A stretch of 64,000 nucleotides of DNA from Lentzea flava (GTDB taxonomy: Bacteria; Actinomycetota; Actinomycetes; Mycobacteriales; Pseudonocardiaceae): assembly GCF_014648475.1 (NCBI RefSeq), contig NZ_BMRE01000001.1:62001-126000 (forward strand). Direction: 5' to 3'. The stretch's first letter is position 1; each line of letters begins with the position of its first letter. Under the pieces are notes generated by a model. It was not told the DNA's origin and did no database searches. It was given only the letters and a program-made list of their open reading frames with translations. Position numbers and translations under genes: made by a program. Positions 35,210 to 42,924 of the stretch are shown here, piece by piece.

Positions 35210-35973
35210 CCGACACCCGCATCGAGGTCACCGGCCTGCACAAGTCCTTCGGCACCCTGGACGTCCTGCGCGGCATCGACTTCACCGTCCCGCGCGGCAC
35301 CTCCACCGTGCTGCTGGGCCCGTCCGGCTCCGGCAAGACCACCGTGCTGCGCTCGCTCAACGTCCTCGACACCCCCGACCGCGGCGTGATCCGCATCGAC
35401 GAGGTGTCGGTCGACTTCGCGACCCTGCCGCCGGGCAAAGCAGGCCGAGCGGCAAGCCAGCGCCTGCGCGCGCAAAGCGGCATGGTCTTCCAGTCGCACA
35501 ACCTGTTCCCACACCGCACGGTCCTGCAAAACCTCATCGAGGGCCCGGTCGTGGCGCAGAAACGCCCGGTCGACGAGGTCGTGGCGGAAGCGCGGGTCCT
35601 GCTGGACCAGGTCGGCCTGGCCGACCGCGCCGACTCGTATCCCCATCAGCTCTCCGGCGGGCAGCAGCAACGCGTCGGGATCGCCCGCGCGCTGGCGTTG
35701 AAACCGCGCGTGGTGCTGTTCGACGAGCCCACGTCCGCGCTGGACCCCGAGCTGGTGGGGGAGGTGCTGGCGGTGATCAAGGACCTGGCCGCGCAGGGCT
35801 GGACGACCGTGATCGTGACGCACGAGATCCGGTTCGCCGAGCACGTGGCCGACCAGGTGCTGTTCCTCGACGGCGGCGTGATCGTGGAGCGGGGGAGCGC
35901 CGCGCAGGTGATCGGCGACCCGCAGGAGGAACGCACGCGACGGTTCCTGCGCCGCGTCCTGGACCACGGGTGA
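35206..35973 (+). CDS. polar amino acid ABC transporter ATP-binding protein
   Basis: A 255-residue ATPase of the GlnQ/HisP type: Walker A LLGPSGSGKTTVLRSLN, Q-loop MVFQSHNLFPHRT, signature LSGGQQQRVGIARAL, Walker B VVLFDEPTSALDPE and switch VTHEIRFAEHV. ATG 35206 overlaps the stop of the binding-protein/permease fusion, so the two genes make a complete importer. Confidence 0.93.
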   Translation: MTDTRIEVTGLHKSFGTLDVLRGIDFTVPRGTSTVLLGPSGSGKTTVLRSLNVLDTPDRGVIRIDEVSVDFATLPPGKAGRAASQRLRAQSGMVFQSHNLFPHRTVLQNLIEGPVVAQKRPVDEVVAEARVLLDQVGLADRADSYPHQLSGGQQQRVGIARALALKPRVVLFDEPTSALDPELVGEVLAVIKDLAAQGWTTVIVTHEIRFAEHVADQVLFLDGGVIVERGSAAQVIGDPQEERTRRFLRRVLDHG

Positions 35974-36018
35974 TCCGGTCCGGCGAAACCGATCGGAAAT
36001 GACATTTCCTGATTCACG

Positions 36019-36037
36019 AAAGGATAGGCTCGCCTAA
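36019..36037. promoter_or_regulatory. IdeR/DmdR-type iron box
   Basis: AAAGGATAGGCTCGCCTAA matches 15 of 19 positions of the form TTAGGTTAGGCTCACCTAA, with a perfect TAGGC-TC-GCCTA core. It lies about 80 bp before the DUF1540 gene, a usual distance for repression by the iron-loaded DtxR-family regulator. Confidence 0.7.
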
Positions 36038-36059
36038 TTCCTTTCGAATTGCGGGCCTT

Positions 36060-36108
36060 CTGCCGTGGTGGCATCGTCCGAATCACCGAACCTTTCCCAC
36101 CACGGCAG
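36060..36108 (+). promoter_or_regulatory. 12-bp stem hairpin touching the ribosome site of the DUF1540 gene
   Basis: CTGCCGTGGTGG (36060-36071) and CCACCACGGCAG (36097-36108) are exact complements around a 25-base loop. The 3' arm runs into AGGAG at 36107-36111, the ribosome site of the gene starting at 36117. In the transcript the hairpin could limit translation or act as an attenuator. Confidence 0.6.
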
Positions 36109-36116
36109 GAGCGGAC

Positions 36117-36425
36117 ATGACCACTCTCGAGAACCCGGCGATGCCCGCCGTCCACGATTGCACCGTGCACGACTGCTCCTACAACCACGACGGCTGCCAC
36201 GCCTTCGCGATCACCGTGCGCGGCGACAACGGGGCGGCCGACTGCGGCACGTTCATCCCGCTGGGCACGAAGGGGGGCCTGGACAAGGTGATCGCGCAGG
36301 TGGGCGCCTGTTCCCGCACCGACTGCGTGCACAACTCCTCGCTGGAGTGCACGGCACAGAGCGTGCGGGTCGGTCAGGGCGAAGGCGACCACCACGCGAA
36401 CTGCCTGACCTACCAGCCCCGTTAG
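36117..36425 (+). CDS. DUF1540 cysteine-rich protein under an iron box
   Basis: A 102-residue soluble protein with two DUF1540 repeats: DCTVHDCSYNHDGCHAFAI with DCGTFIP, and GACSRTDCVHNSSLECTA with NCLTYQP. The regularly spaced cysteines and histidines suggest metal binding. DUF1540 function is unknown. The upstream IdeR/DmdR-type box and hairpin suggest it is made under low iron. It ends 4 bases inside the convergent mgtC gene. Confidence 0.88.
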   Translation: MTTLENPAMPAVHDCTVHDCSYNHDGCHAFAITVRGDNGAADCGTFIPLGTKGGLDKVIAQVGACSRTDCVHNSSLECTAQSVRVGQGEGDHHANCLTYQPR

Positions 36426-36841
36426 GTGTCCTTGCGGTCGACGGCGCGGCCCAGCTCTCGCAGGCCCACGTTGACCGCGATGATCGCGACGGTGCCGGCC
36501 GCTGCCACCACGTGCAGGCCGGCGCCCGCCAGCGAGCCCACCGCGGCCGCGCACCACAGCGTGGCCGCGGTGTTCAGTCCGCGTACCGACAGGCCGTCGC
36601 GCAGGATCACGCCCGCGCCCAGGAAACCGATGCCGGACACCACCTGGGCGGCGACCCGCGTGGGGTCGCCCTGGCCGTCGAAACCCTGGGCGGACAGCAG
36701 GACGAAGAGCGCGGCCCCCACCGCCACCAGGGCGTTGGTGCGCAGGCCCGCCATGCGCGAGCGGTACTGCCTCTCGAAACCGATCAACGCGCCGAGGCCC
36801 ATGCTCTCGGCGATGCGCAGCGTCATGTCGAAGACGTGCAT
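36422..36841 (-). CDS. MgtC/SapB family membrane protein
   Basis: A 139-residue membrane protein with four hydrophobic segments. The signature GALIGFERQYRSRMAGLRTNALVAVG (recognised by GFERQ and AGLRT), VSGIGFLGAGVILR and GLNTAATLWCAAAVG are all present. MgtC proteins respond to magnesium stress and inhibit F-type ATP synthase in some bacteria. The C-terminal soluble domain of longer MgtC proteins is absent. A leader with a hairpin enclosing its ribosome site precedes the gene. Confidence 0.9.
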   Translation of the reverse strand: MHVFDMTLRIAESMGLGALIGFERQYRSRMAGLRTNALVAVGAALFVLLSAQGFDGQGDPTRVAAQVVSGIGFLGAGVILRDGLSVRGLNTAATLWCAAAVGSLAGAGLHVVAAAGTVAIIAVNVGLRELGRAVDRKDT

Positions 36842-36950
36842 CGTGTGACTCCCCTTGGTCAGGGGTGTGCGTCACACGCCAGAACTGGAGCGTGCGAGGT
36901 GAAAAGACCTGCGCGGGCTACTGTCGCCTGGCATGTGTCGCTCACCTCGC
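36842..36950 (-). promoter_or_regulatory. structured 5' leader of mgtC with sequestered ribosome site
   Basis: In the mgtC transcript a 9-bp stem GCGAGGTGA/TCACCTCGC (36950-36942 with 36902-36894) is followed by a nested hairpin: outer arms GTGTGAC/GTCACAC (36877-36871, 36849-36843) and inner arms CCCCT/AGGGG (36865-36861, 36855-36851). The ribosome site AAGGGGA is the 3' arm of the inner stem, eight bases before the ATG. The layout resembles a translational riboswitch. It does not match the M-box text I know. Confidence 0.55.
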
Positions 36951-37009
36951 TTCCTCGTGTCTGGTTGGCAAGACCGGCCGATGCTACCGGACCGGATGTG
37001 AGGCCGCGG

Positions 37010-37834
37010 TCAGAGCATGGCGAGCGGCTCGGGGCCCGACGGGGGAGGGAACGCGCGGTCCAGGTCCGCGAAGTCCTCTGAGGACAGTCGCAACGACAGC
37101 GCCGCGGCGTTGTCCCGGACGTGCTCGACCGTTCCCGCCTTGGGGATCGCGTTCACGTGCGGCAGCCTCAGCACCCACGCCAGCGCCACCTGGGCGGGCG
37201 TGGCGTCGTGCCGGCGCGCGACCTCCGCCAGCACCGGCGAGTCCAGCAGGCGGCCCTGTTCGACGGGGGAGTAGGCCATGATCGGCATCCCGGCCGAGGC
37301 GTGCCACGGCAGCAGGTCGTGCTCTGGGCCGCGCCGGGACAGGTTGTAGAGGATCTGGTTGGTCTGGCAGAAACCCGGCAGCCCGGCCAGCTCGCGCACG
37401 TCCGCCAGGTCGAAGTTGCTGACGCCCCAGTGCCGGATCTTGCCCGCCTCCTGCAGCCCCGCGAACGCCTCCACCGTCCGCGCCAGCGGCACGCTCCCGC
37501 GCCAGTGCAGCAGGTACAGGTCGAGGCGGTCGGTGCCCAGCCGGCGCAGGCTCGCCTCGCACGCGCGCACGGTCCCGGCGGCGGAGGCGTTGGACGGCAG
37601 CACCTTCGACACCAGGAACACCTCGTCGCGGCGGCCGCGCACGGCCTCGCCCACGAGCGACTCGGCGGCACCGGAGCCGTACATCTCGGCGGTGTCGATC
37701 AACGTCAGCCCGAGGTCGAGGCCCGCCCGCAGCGCCGCGATCTCCTCGGCACGCCGGGAAGGGGACTCGGCCATCATCCAGGTGCCCATGCCGAGTGCGG
37801 GGATCGTCTCACCGGACGGCAGCGCGACAGTCAT
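37010..37834 (-). CDS. aldo/keto reductase
   Basis: A 274-residue AKR TIM barrel. Catalytic Asp-Tyr in TLIDTAEMYGSG, Lys in FLVSKVLPSN, His in LYLLHWRGSVP, then GVSNFDLADV and the NADPH-binding AIPKAGTVEHVRDN. It reduces aldehydes or ketones using NADPH. The ATG at 37834 gives the normal family start (SGETIPALGMGTW). It is divergent from the VTT-domain gene by 30 bp. Confidence 0.9.
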   Translation of the reverse strand: MTVALPSGETIPALGMGTWMMAESPSRRAEEIAALRAGLDLGLTLIDTAEMYGSGAAESLVGEAVRGRRDEVFLVSKVLPSNASAAGTVRACEASLRRLGTDRLDLYLLHWRGSVPLARTVEAFAGLQEAGKIRHWGVSNFDLADVRELAGLPGFCQTNQILYNLSRRGPEHDLLPWHASAGMPIMAYSPVEQGRLLDSPVLAEVARRHDATPAQVALAWVLRLPHVNAIPKAGTVEHVRDNAAALSLRLSSEDFADLDRAFPPPSGPEPLAML

Positions 37835-37864
37835 GCGCTCCAGCTTGCCGGGTACGTTGGACTG

Positions 37865-38503
37865 ATGCGACGGGTGGGCCTGGTGTTGTTGGTGCTCCTC
37901 GTCGTCGTGCTCGCCGTGCTGGCCCAGCTCGTGGACGTCCCGGACGGTGCGAGACTGCGGGAGCTCGTCGACGACGCGGGAAACGCGGCCCCAGCGGTCT
38001 TCCTGACCGTCTGCGCGCTCGGCACCGCGGTGTTCTTCCCGAAACCGGTCCTCGCCACGGCGGCGGGGCTGTTGTTCGGCGTCGGGTGGGGGAGTGCGCT
38101 GGCGATCGCGGGGTTCACGGCGGGCGCGCTGATCGCGTTCGTGGTCGCGCGCCGGCTCGGCAGGGACGCGGTGGCCCCGTGGCTGGGGAAGCGGCTGCAC
38201 ACCCTGGAGGAGGTCTTCGCGCGGCGTGGCGTCGAGGCGACGCTCGTGCTCAGGCTGCTGCCCGTGCTGCCGTTCACGCTGGCCAACTACGGCGCGGGCG
38301 TCACGTCCGTCAGGGCCCGGCACTTCGCGCTCGGCACGGCGCTGGGCCTGGTGCCGTCGACCGTGCTCGCGGCGGTGCTGGGGGACGCGCTGAGCGACCT
38401 CGGATCACCGCGGTCGGTGGTGGCGCTGGCGATCTGGGCGGCGCTCGCGGCCTGCGGCGTGTGGTGGGGTCGCAACCTGGTGCGCGAGACGCGGAAGGCG
38501 TGA
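37865..38503 (+). CDS. VTT/DedA-like (TVP38/TMEM64 family) membrane protein
   Basis: A 212-residue membrane protein. The VTT core is visible as FFPKPVLATAAGLLFGVGWG, GALIAFVVARRLGRDAV, ATLVLRLLPVLPFTLANYGAG and GTALGLVPSTVLAAVLGDAL. TVP38/TMEM64 proteins are thought to move or flip phospholipids. The gene ends before a bidirectional terminator shared with rbpA. Confidence 0.85.
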   Translation: MRRVGLVLLVLLVVVLAVLAQLVDVPDGARLRELVDDAGNAAPAVFLTVCALGTAVFFPKPVLATAAGLLFGVGWGSALAIAGFTAGALIAFVVARRLGRDAVAPWLGKRLHTLEEVFARRGVEATLVLRLLPVLPFTLANYGAGVTSVRARHFALGTALGLVPSTVLAAVLGDALSDLGSPRSVVALAIWAALAACGVWWGRNLVRETRKA

Positions 38504-38516
38504 GAGGGCGCGCAAA

Positions 38517-38547
38517 AAGCCGCCCCGGAACCAGACCGGGACGGCTT
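38517..38547. terminator. bidirectional intrinsic-type terminator
   Basis: AAGCCG...CCGG, loop AACCAGA, CCGG...CGGCTT form a hairpin between the convergent VTT and rbpA genes, flanked by A-rich bases on the left (CAAAAAGC). It can serve both strands. Confidence 0.7.
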
Positions 38548-38564
38548 GAAGCGTCTGCGAGAGA

Positions 38565-38909
38565 TCAGGCCGTGCGGGTACGGCGTCCGCGCAGCTCTTC
38601 GAGGCGCTCGTCGAGCAGCTCCTCGAGCTCGGGGATCGACCGGCGCTCCAGGAGCATGTCCCAGTGCGTGCGCGGCGGCTTGACCTTCTTCACCTCCGGC
38701 TCGACGCCGTCGATGATCTTCGACTCGGTGCCGTGGAGGCGGCATTCCCAGGTCGGCGGCAACTCGGCGTCGTCGGAGAACGGGACCTCGAAGTCGTGTC
38801 CCTTGGGGCAGGCGTACCGCGCTGCCCGGCGCGGAGCGAGATCGTGATTGCGGTCGGTCTCGTAGCTGACTGCTCCGAGCCGGCTTCCACGCAAAACGCG
38901 GTCGGCCAT
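38565..38909 (-). CDS. rbpA: RNA polymerase-binding protein RbpA
   Basis: A 114-residue actinobacterial transcription factor that stabilises the open complex with the principal sigma factor. The N-terminal tail MADRVLRGSRLGAVSYETD, the core with YACPKGHDFEVPFSDDAELP and WECRLHG, and the C-terminal sigma-interacting helix THWDMLLERRSIPELEELLD are all present. The core contacts RNA polymerase and the basic linker contacts DNA. A promoter resembling the oxidative stress sigma-R type precedes it. Confidence 0.97.
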   Translation of the reverse strand: MADRVLRGSRLGAVSYETDRNHDLAPRRAARYACPKGHDFEVPFSDDAELPPTWECRLHGTESKIIDGVEPEVKKVKPPRTHWDMLLERRSIPELEELLDERLEELRGRRTRTA

Positions 38910-38965
38910 GGCGGTGTCCTTTCGCTCGGCTCAGGGCCGGGGCCCAGGCTTCTTGCTCACCGTGT

Positions 38966-38994
38966 GCAACGCCCGGATTGCTCCGTTTGTTTCC
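38966..38994 (-). promoter_or_regulatory. candidate sigma-R-type promoter of rbpA
   Basis: On the minus strand GGAAAC (38994-38989) and GTTGC (38970-38966) are separated by 18 bases, close to the GGAAT-N18-GTT pattern of sigma-R. The distance to the ATG at 38909 is about 55 bases. In Streptomyces coelicolor rbpA is known to have a sigma-R-dependent promoter. Confidence 0.5.
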
Positions 38995-39147
38995 GGTTCG
39001 CTCTCATGGTCGCCCACAGTGACGTCGTTCACTCGTCAACGAAGGCTTCCTACTAATGGATGCGATCGCCACAGGATCGTGACGCGTTATCAAGCTACTG
39101 GGCTCATGCGTCACTCTAATGGCCTAGCGGCGGCCGTGTGTAACCGG

Positions 39148-39903
39148 CTATGCCAGCCGGAGCTGACCACTTTGTGCGACGTCAGGGCCTAGGTCACCCA
39201 ACCGGAAGTGACGCCTGCAGAGCACCTGATAACGCACAGTAGTTTCCGTGGCATCGGTTACACCGTTGCTCTCTGTACCCGATCGGTGCTGTTCCGTATC
39301 CGAAACCGTGTCCGCGACCAGGACCGTGTCTCCGGCCCGGATCACCCGTCCGGCCCGCACCCGCGCGTTGAACCGTCCCGGCACCCCGCACCAGCACAGG
39401 ACCTCGACCTGGATCGCCTTCAGCTCGTCGGCCAGTTCGAACAGCCGCTGGGAGCCGGGGAACAGCTCGCCGCGGAAGTCCGTGGCGAGCCCGAAGCAGT
39501 ACACGTCGACCTGGACGTCGTCCGCGAGCTCCGCCAGCTGCTCCACCTGCTCGGGCGTGAGGAACTGCGCCTCGTCGACGATCAGGTAGTCCACCCGCCT
39601 GCCCTCGGCCCACTCCGCGCGCACGAGCCGGCGGAGATCGTCGTCGCGGATCTCCACGGCCTCGCGCGTGATGCCGATCCGGCTCGAGATCTGCGCGCGT
39701 CCCGACCTGTCGTGCCGCACCAGCAGCAGCCCGCGCCGGCCCTGACGCGAGTTGTTGTGGTCGATCTGCAGTGCGAGCGTCGACTTGCCGCAGTCCATGG
39801 GGCCGAAGAAGAACTTGAGGTGCCCCACCACCGGCGTCGAGCGCCGGGAACCCGCGACAGGTACGGCGGAAAGGGCATCTGTCGGATCGGGAAGGGCGTC
39901 CAC
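39148..39903 (-). CDS. tdk: thymidine kinase
   Basis: A 251-residue type II thymidine kinase. Walker A FFFGPMDCGKSTLAL, Walker B LIVDEAQFLTPEQVEQL with the catalytic Glu, and zinc-binding Cys pairs CWCGVPGRFNARV and VLCRRHF. It is longer than most bacterial Tdk (about 190-220) because of an N-terminal 26-residue extension and a disordered stretch SDTEQHRSGTESNGVTDATE before the last Cys pair. It salvages thymidine to dTMP. Start taken as GTG 39903. Confidence 0.92.
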   Translation of the reverse strand: MDALPDPTDALSAVPVAGSRRSTPVVGHLKFFFGPMDCGKSTLALQIDHNNSRQGRRGLLLVRHDRSGRAQISSRIGITREAVEIRDDDLRRLVRAEWAEGRRVDYLIVDEAQFLTPEQVEQLAELADDVQVDVYCFGLATDFRGELFPGSQRLFELADELKAIQVEVLCWCGVPGRFNARVRAGRVIRAGDTVLVADTVSDTEQHRSGTESNGVTDATETTVRYQVLCRRHFRLGDLGPDVAQSGQLRLA

Positions 39904-40061
39904 GGCGGGTCACCCTAGTGCCTGGCTCCTGATCAACTTGAATCCCCACGGCGTATCCCTGTCCATCCTCCGTCCCTCCGTGTGAGCCGCTGCTCCGTTG
40001 GCTGGATGTTGCCGCTGCGCACTCCGTCGAAACATCGTCTTGTTTCGGCATCGACGAAGAC

Positions 40062-40077
40062 TTCAGTGTCGACTGAT
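40062..40077. promoter_or_regulatory. TTCAGTG-NN-GACT operator-like motif, copy B
   Basis: TTCAGTGTCGACTGAT, sharing 13 bases of the common core with copies A, C and D. It lies 90 bp from copy C and between the divergent tdk and padR genes. Its flanks do not share the TATWAC extension of copies A and D. Confidence 0.45.
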
Positions 40078-40151
40078 CCGGGCCGTCCCGCGAACGGCGA
40101 CCGTGATCATCACCCGGAGGTGGTCGATTCATGGACAGTAGCCTCGATAAT

Positions 40152-40167
40152 TTCAGTGCAGACTAAA
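40152..40167. promoter_or_regulatory. TTCAGTG-NN-GACT operator-like motif, copy C
   Basis: TTCAGTGCAGACTAAA with the upstream GATAAT that matches the extended motif of copies A and D. It lies 62-77 bp before the PadR start codon. Confidence 0.5.
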
Positions 40168-40196
40168 AGGAACCCACTCCGATCGTCCCGCTTCCC

Positions 40197-40220
40197 GATA
40201 TAACTCGGGGCGCGATATAT
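40197..40220. promoter_or_regulatory. paired GATATA boxes before padR, possible operator and -10
   Basis: GATATA at 40197-40202 and GATATAT at 40214-40220 are 17 bp apart. The second, TATATT at 40216-40221, is placed so that transcription would begin at or near the ATG at 40229, giving a leaderless message. PadR regulators often bind AT-rich repeats at their own promoter. Confidence 0.4.
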
Positions 40221-40228
40221 TCAAGGAC

Positions 40229-40576
40229 ATGAGTGGTCGGGTCATGTCCGAGCAGGCGTTCCTCGTGCTCACCGCGCTCGCGGAGGAGCCGTTGCACGGC
40301 TACGCGATCGTGCAGGCGGTCGAGCAGCTGTCCGAGGGGCGCATGGTGCTGCGCGTGGGCACGCTGTACGGCGTCCTGGACCGGTTGGTGGCGGACGGGC
40401 TCGCCGAGCGCGACCGTGAAGAGGTGCACCAGGGCCGTCTGCGGCGCTACTACAAGCTCACCGACTCCGGTGTGCGGGCGTTGCAGGCCGAGGTGGCGCG
40501 GCTCAGCGCGAACGTGCGGGCGGCGTCGGCGGTGCTGAGGGGGAGGGGCGTCCAGCCGTGGACGAGCAGGGCATGA
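40229..40576 (+). CDS. PadR family transcriptional regulator
   Basis: A 115-residue PadR regulator: winged helix MSEQAFLVLTALAEEPLHGYAIV (start MSEQAFLVLTAL is the family opening), MVLRVGTLYGVLDRLVADGL and RRYYKLTDSGVRALQAE. A start at the internal ATG 40244 is equally good by family comparison. Its stop overlaps the start of the membrane protein gene (ATGA), a common PadR-membrane protein pairing in which the regulator represses the pair. Confidence 0.9.
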   Translation: MSGRVMSEQAFLVLTALAEEPLHGYAIVQAVEQLSEGRMVLRVGTLYGVLDRLVADGLAERDREEVHQGRLRRYYKLTDSGVRALQAEVARLSANVRAASAVLRGRGVQPWTSRA

Positions 40577-41460
40577 GCAATCTGGAGCGCCGGTACCGGT
40601 GGCTGTTGCGGGTGCTACCGAAGTGGTACCGGCAGGACCGCGAGGAGGAGATGGTCGGGATCTTCCTGGCCGACCGCACGGACGACCTCGATCTGGAGCA
40701 CAGCTGGCCGGGGTGGGGTGAGACCGGGGCGATCCTCGGGCTCGCGGTGCGCACGCACCTGGCGGCCGGTGCGGCGCTGACGAGCGTGCCCGCCAGGGTG
40801 ATGTGGCGCGGTGAGGTCGTGCGCGTGCTGGGGATGATCGGGCTGCTGCTCGGCGTGTTCTACGCGGGGGCGGCGATCACGAACTTGTCCGTCGCGTACG
40901 GCAACCCGGAGTGGGCACAGCCGATCAGCTGGTGGCGGCTGCTGGAGCTGGCGCCGATCGTGGCGTTCGCGGCGCTGCTGAACGGGAGGCGGACGCCGGC
41001 GAAGATCGCGGCGTTCGCTCCGGTGGTGCTGACCGTGGCCACGCTCGCGCAGACGGGTGGCCACGTGGTCCTGTGGGTGCTGTTCCAGCTGCCGGGCATC
41101 GTGACGTTCCTGTGTCTGTGCCTGGGTTTCCACCGGGAGGCGCCGACACCGCCCGCGCGCAGGCTGCTGTGGTGGGGTGGGGGAGCGTTGCTGCTCGGTG
41201 TGCTCGGCGGGTTCGCGACGGGCACGGGGCTGCTGGCGATCGCGTTGATCACGGTGGTCGTGCGGGTGGTGGCGTTCGTGCGCGGGGATTTCGTGCTGGG
41301 GCGCGCGGTGTCGTTGTTCGCGCTGCTGCAGCTGGCGCCGCTGGCGTTCCTGCTCGTCGGGGGAGAGGTGCTCGTGATCGTGCTGCCGTTGGCGGTGTTG
41401 CTCGTGCTGTGCGCGGTCGCGCCGGTGCGGAAACCGTCGGCGCGACCGCGGGTGTCGTGA
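40573..41460 (+). CDS. PadR-associated multi-pass membrane protein of unknown function
   Basis: A 295-residue protein. The first 30 residues (ERRYRWLLRVLPKWYRQDRE) match the YP..yR..R..EM opening of membrane proteins encoded next to PadR regulators. About seven to eight hydrophobic segments follow from residue 80. No transport or enzyme motif is seen. Co-translated with padR by a 4-base overlap; an upstream in-frame GTG at 40558 is less likely. Confidence 0.75.
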   Translation: MSNLERRYRWLLRVLPKWYRQDREEEMVGIFLADRTDDLDLEHSWPGWGETGAILGLAVRTHLAAGAALTSVPARVMWRGEVVRVLGMIGLLLGVFYAGAAITNLSVAYGNPEWAQPISWWRLLELAPIVAFAALLNGRRTPAKIAAFAPVVLTVATLAQTGGHVVLWVLFQLPGIVTFLCLCLGFHREAPTPPARRLLWWGGGALLLGVLGGFATGTGLLAIALITVVVRVVAFVRGDFVLGRAVSLFALLQLAPLAFLLVGGEVLVIVLPLAVLLVLCAVAPVRKPSARPRVS

Positions 41461-41463
41461 GGG

Positions 41464-42870
41464 TCAGACGAGCGTCGGTTCGGCGTTGCCGACGGCCTTG
41501 ATGGCCCGCCGGACGGGTACGAAGATCAGCAGGACGAACCCGGCGACGAAGAAGATGATCAGCGCGAGGATGGCGGGCCGCAGGCTGCCGGTCGCCTGGC
41601 CGACGCCGGCGAAGACCAGCGGCCCGAGCCAGCTGGTGGACCGCTCGCCGACCTCGTAGAGGGAGAAGTACTGGGCTTCGCGGCCGGGCGGCACCATCTG
41701 GCTGAACAGGCTGCGGGACAGGGCGTTCGTGCCGCCGAGCACGATGCCGATGCCCGCGGCGACGAGGTAGAACTGCATCTCGTCGCCCGACTTGACGAAG
41801 AACGCCGCGGTGATGACGACGATCCACACGACGAGGGAACCGAGGATCGTCTTCTTGGCGCCGACGCGCTTGGCGACGAATCCGTGCAGCACGCCGCCGA
41901 TGAACGCGACGAACTGGACGATCAGGATGACGGTGATGAGCGTCTGCTGTTCGAACTTCAGCTCGACGCTGCCGTACTGGGCCGACACGTTGGCCACGGT
42001 CGCGATGCCGTCGGTGTAGATCAGGTACGTGCCGAGGAACGCCAGTGTGAGCGGGAAGGCCTTGGCCTGCCTGAGGGTCGCGCCGAGTTCCTTGAACCCG
42101 GCCGACAGCACCGAGGCGCCGTGTTCGCGGCCGTGCGGGGACTGGTGTTCGGTGAGTCGCGTGAGGGGGATGAACGTGAACGCGGCCCACCACACGCCGG
42201 AGATGACGAACGCGATGCGGGCCGCGTCGCCGGAGGTGATGCCGAGGGAGTCGGCGGACAGGGTGATGCCGAGCTGGATCGCCAGCGCCACACCGCCACC
42301 GAGGTAGCCGTAGGCCCATCCGCGGCTGGACACGCCGTCGCGCTCGTCCGGGGTGGCGATTTCGGGGAGGAACGCGTAGTAGACGACGACGCTGGCGCCA
42401 TAACAGATGTTCGCGATGACGAACAGCAGCACGCCGAGTTTCCAGTTGGTCCCTTCCACGGCGGCGAGTGCCACGGTGGCGGCGGATCCGGTGAAGGCGA
42501 AGGCGGCGAGCATCTTCTTCTTGTTCTGGGTCCGGTCCGCGATGGCGCCCATGACGGGCAGCACGACGACCTGGATCACCGTGGCCACCGAGAGCAGGTA
42601 GCCCCACAGGGAGCCGGCGGGGAACTGCAGTCCGAGGAGCGAGACGTCGCAGTGGTCGAACGCGCTGTCGTTGGCGCACGCGTTCGTTCCGTTGAGCGCG
42701 GCGTCGGCTTTGGCGGCGTTCTTGGCGATGGTCGTCAGGTACAGCGAGAAGAAAACGGTGACCACGGACGTGGGGAACACGGAGTTCGCCACGTCGTACC
42801 AGACCCAGCCGCGTTGTTCCCGGCGGCGGGCGGTTTTGGCGTCGGCGGCGTCGTCGCCCTTGACCTTCAT
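41464..42870 (-). CDS. MFS transporter, UMF1/Atg22-like family
   Basis: A 468-residue transporter with about 12 membrane segments. GWVWYDVANSVFPTSVVTVF is the UMF1-type opening (compare W-YD-ANS-F), followed by GAIADRTQNKKKMLAAFAF, FLPEIATPDERDGVSSRGWA and YGYLGGGVALAI. The fungal relative Atg22 effluxes amino acids from the vacuole; bacterial substrates are unknown. The gene converges on the PadR-linked gene with 3 bp between stops. Confidence 0.85.
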   Translation of the reverse strand: MKVKGDDAADAKTARRREQRGWVWYDVANSVFPTSVVTVFFSLYLTTIAKNAAKADAALNGTNACANDSAFDHCDVSLLGLQFPAGSLWGYLLSVATVIQVVVLPVMGAIADRTQNKKKMLAAFAFTGSAATVALAAVEGTNWKLGVLLFVIANICYGASVVVYYAFLPEIATPDERDGVSSRGWAYGYLGGGVALAIQLGITLSADSLGITSGDAARIAFVISGVWWAAFTFIPLTRLTEHQSPHGREHGASVLSAGFKELGATLRQAKAFPLTLAFLGTYLIYTDGIATVANVSAQYGSVELKFEQQTLITVILIVQFVAFIGGVLHGFVAKRVGAKKTILGSLVVWIVVITAAFFVKSGDEMQFYLVAAGIGIVLGGTNALSRSLFSQMVPPGREAQYFSLYEVGERSTSWLGPLVFAGVGQATGSLRPAILALIIFFVAGFVLLIFVPVRRAIKAVGNAEPTLV

Positions 42871-42924
42871 GTCGGCGGACTGTACTTGTCCGCCGACACG
42901 TCCAATGATCGACTGTCCAACCTG

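Larger units (their letters stand above)
39904..40228. other. gene-free stretch with two TTCAGTG motifs and a GATATA pair
   Basis: About 325 bp between tdk and the PadR gene carry no credible open frame. They hold operator-like motif copies at 40062 and 40152 and two GATATA boxes at 40197 and 40214. Confidence 0.6.

Noticed and set aside
36842..37009. M-box magnesium riboswitch before mgtC
   Set aside because: The conserved M-box core strings are not visible; only a generic structured leader is claimed.
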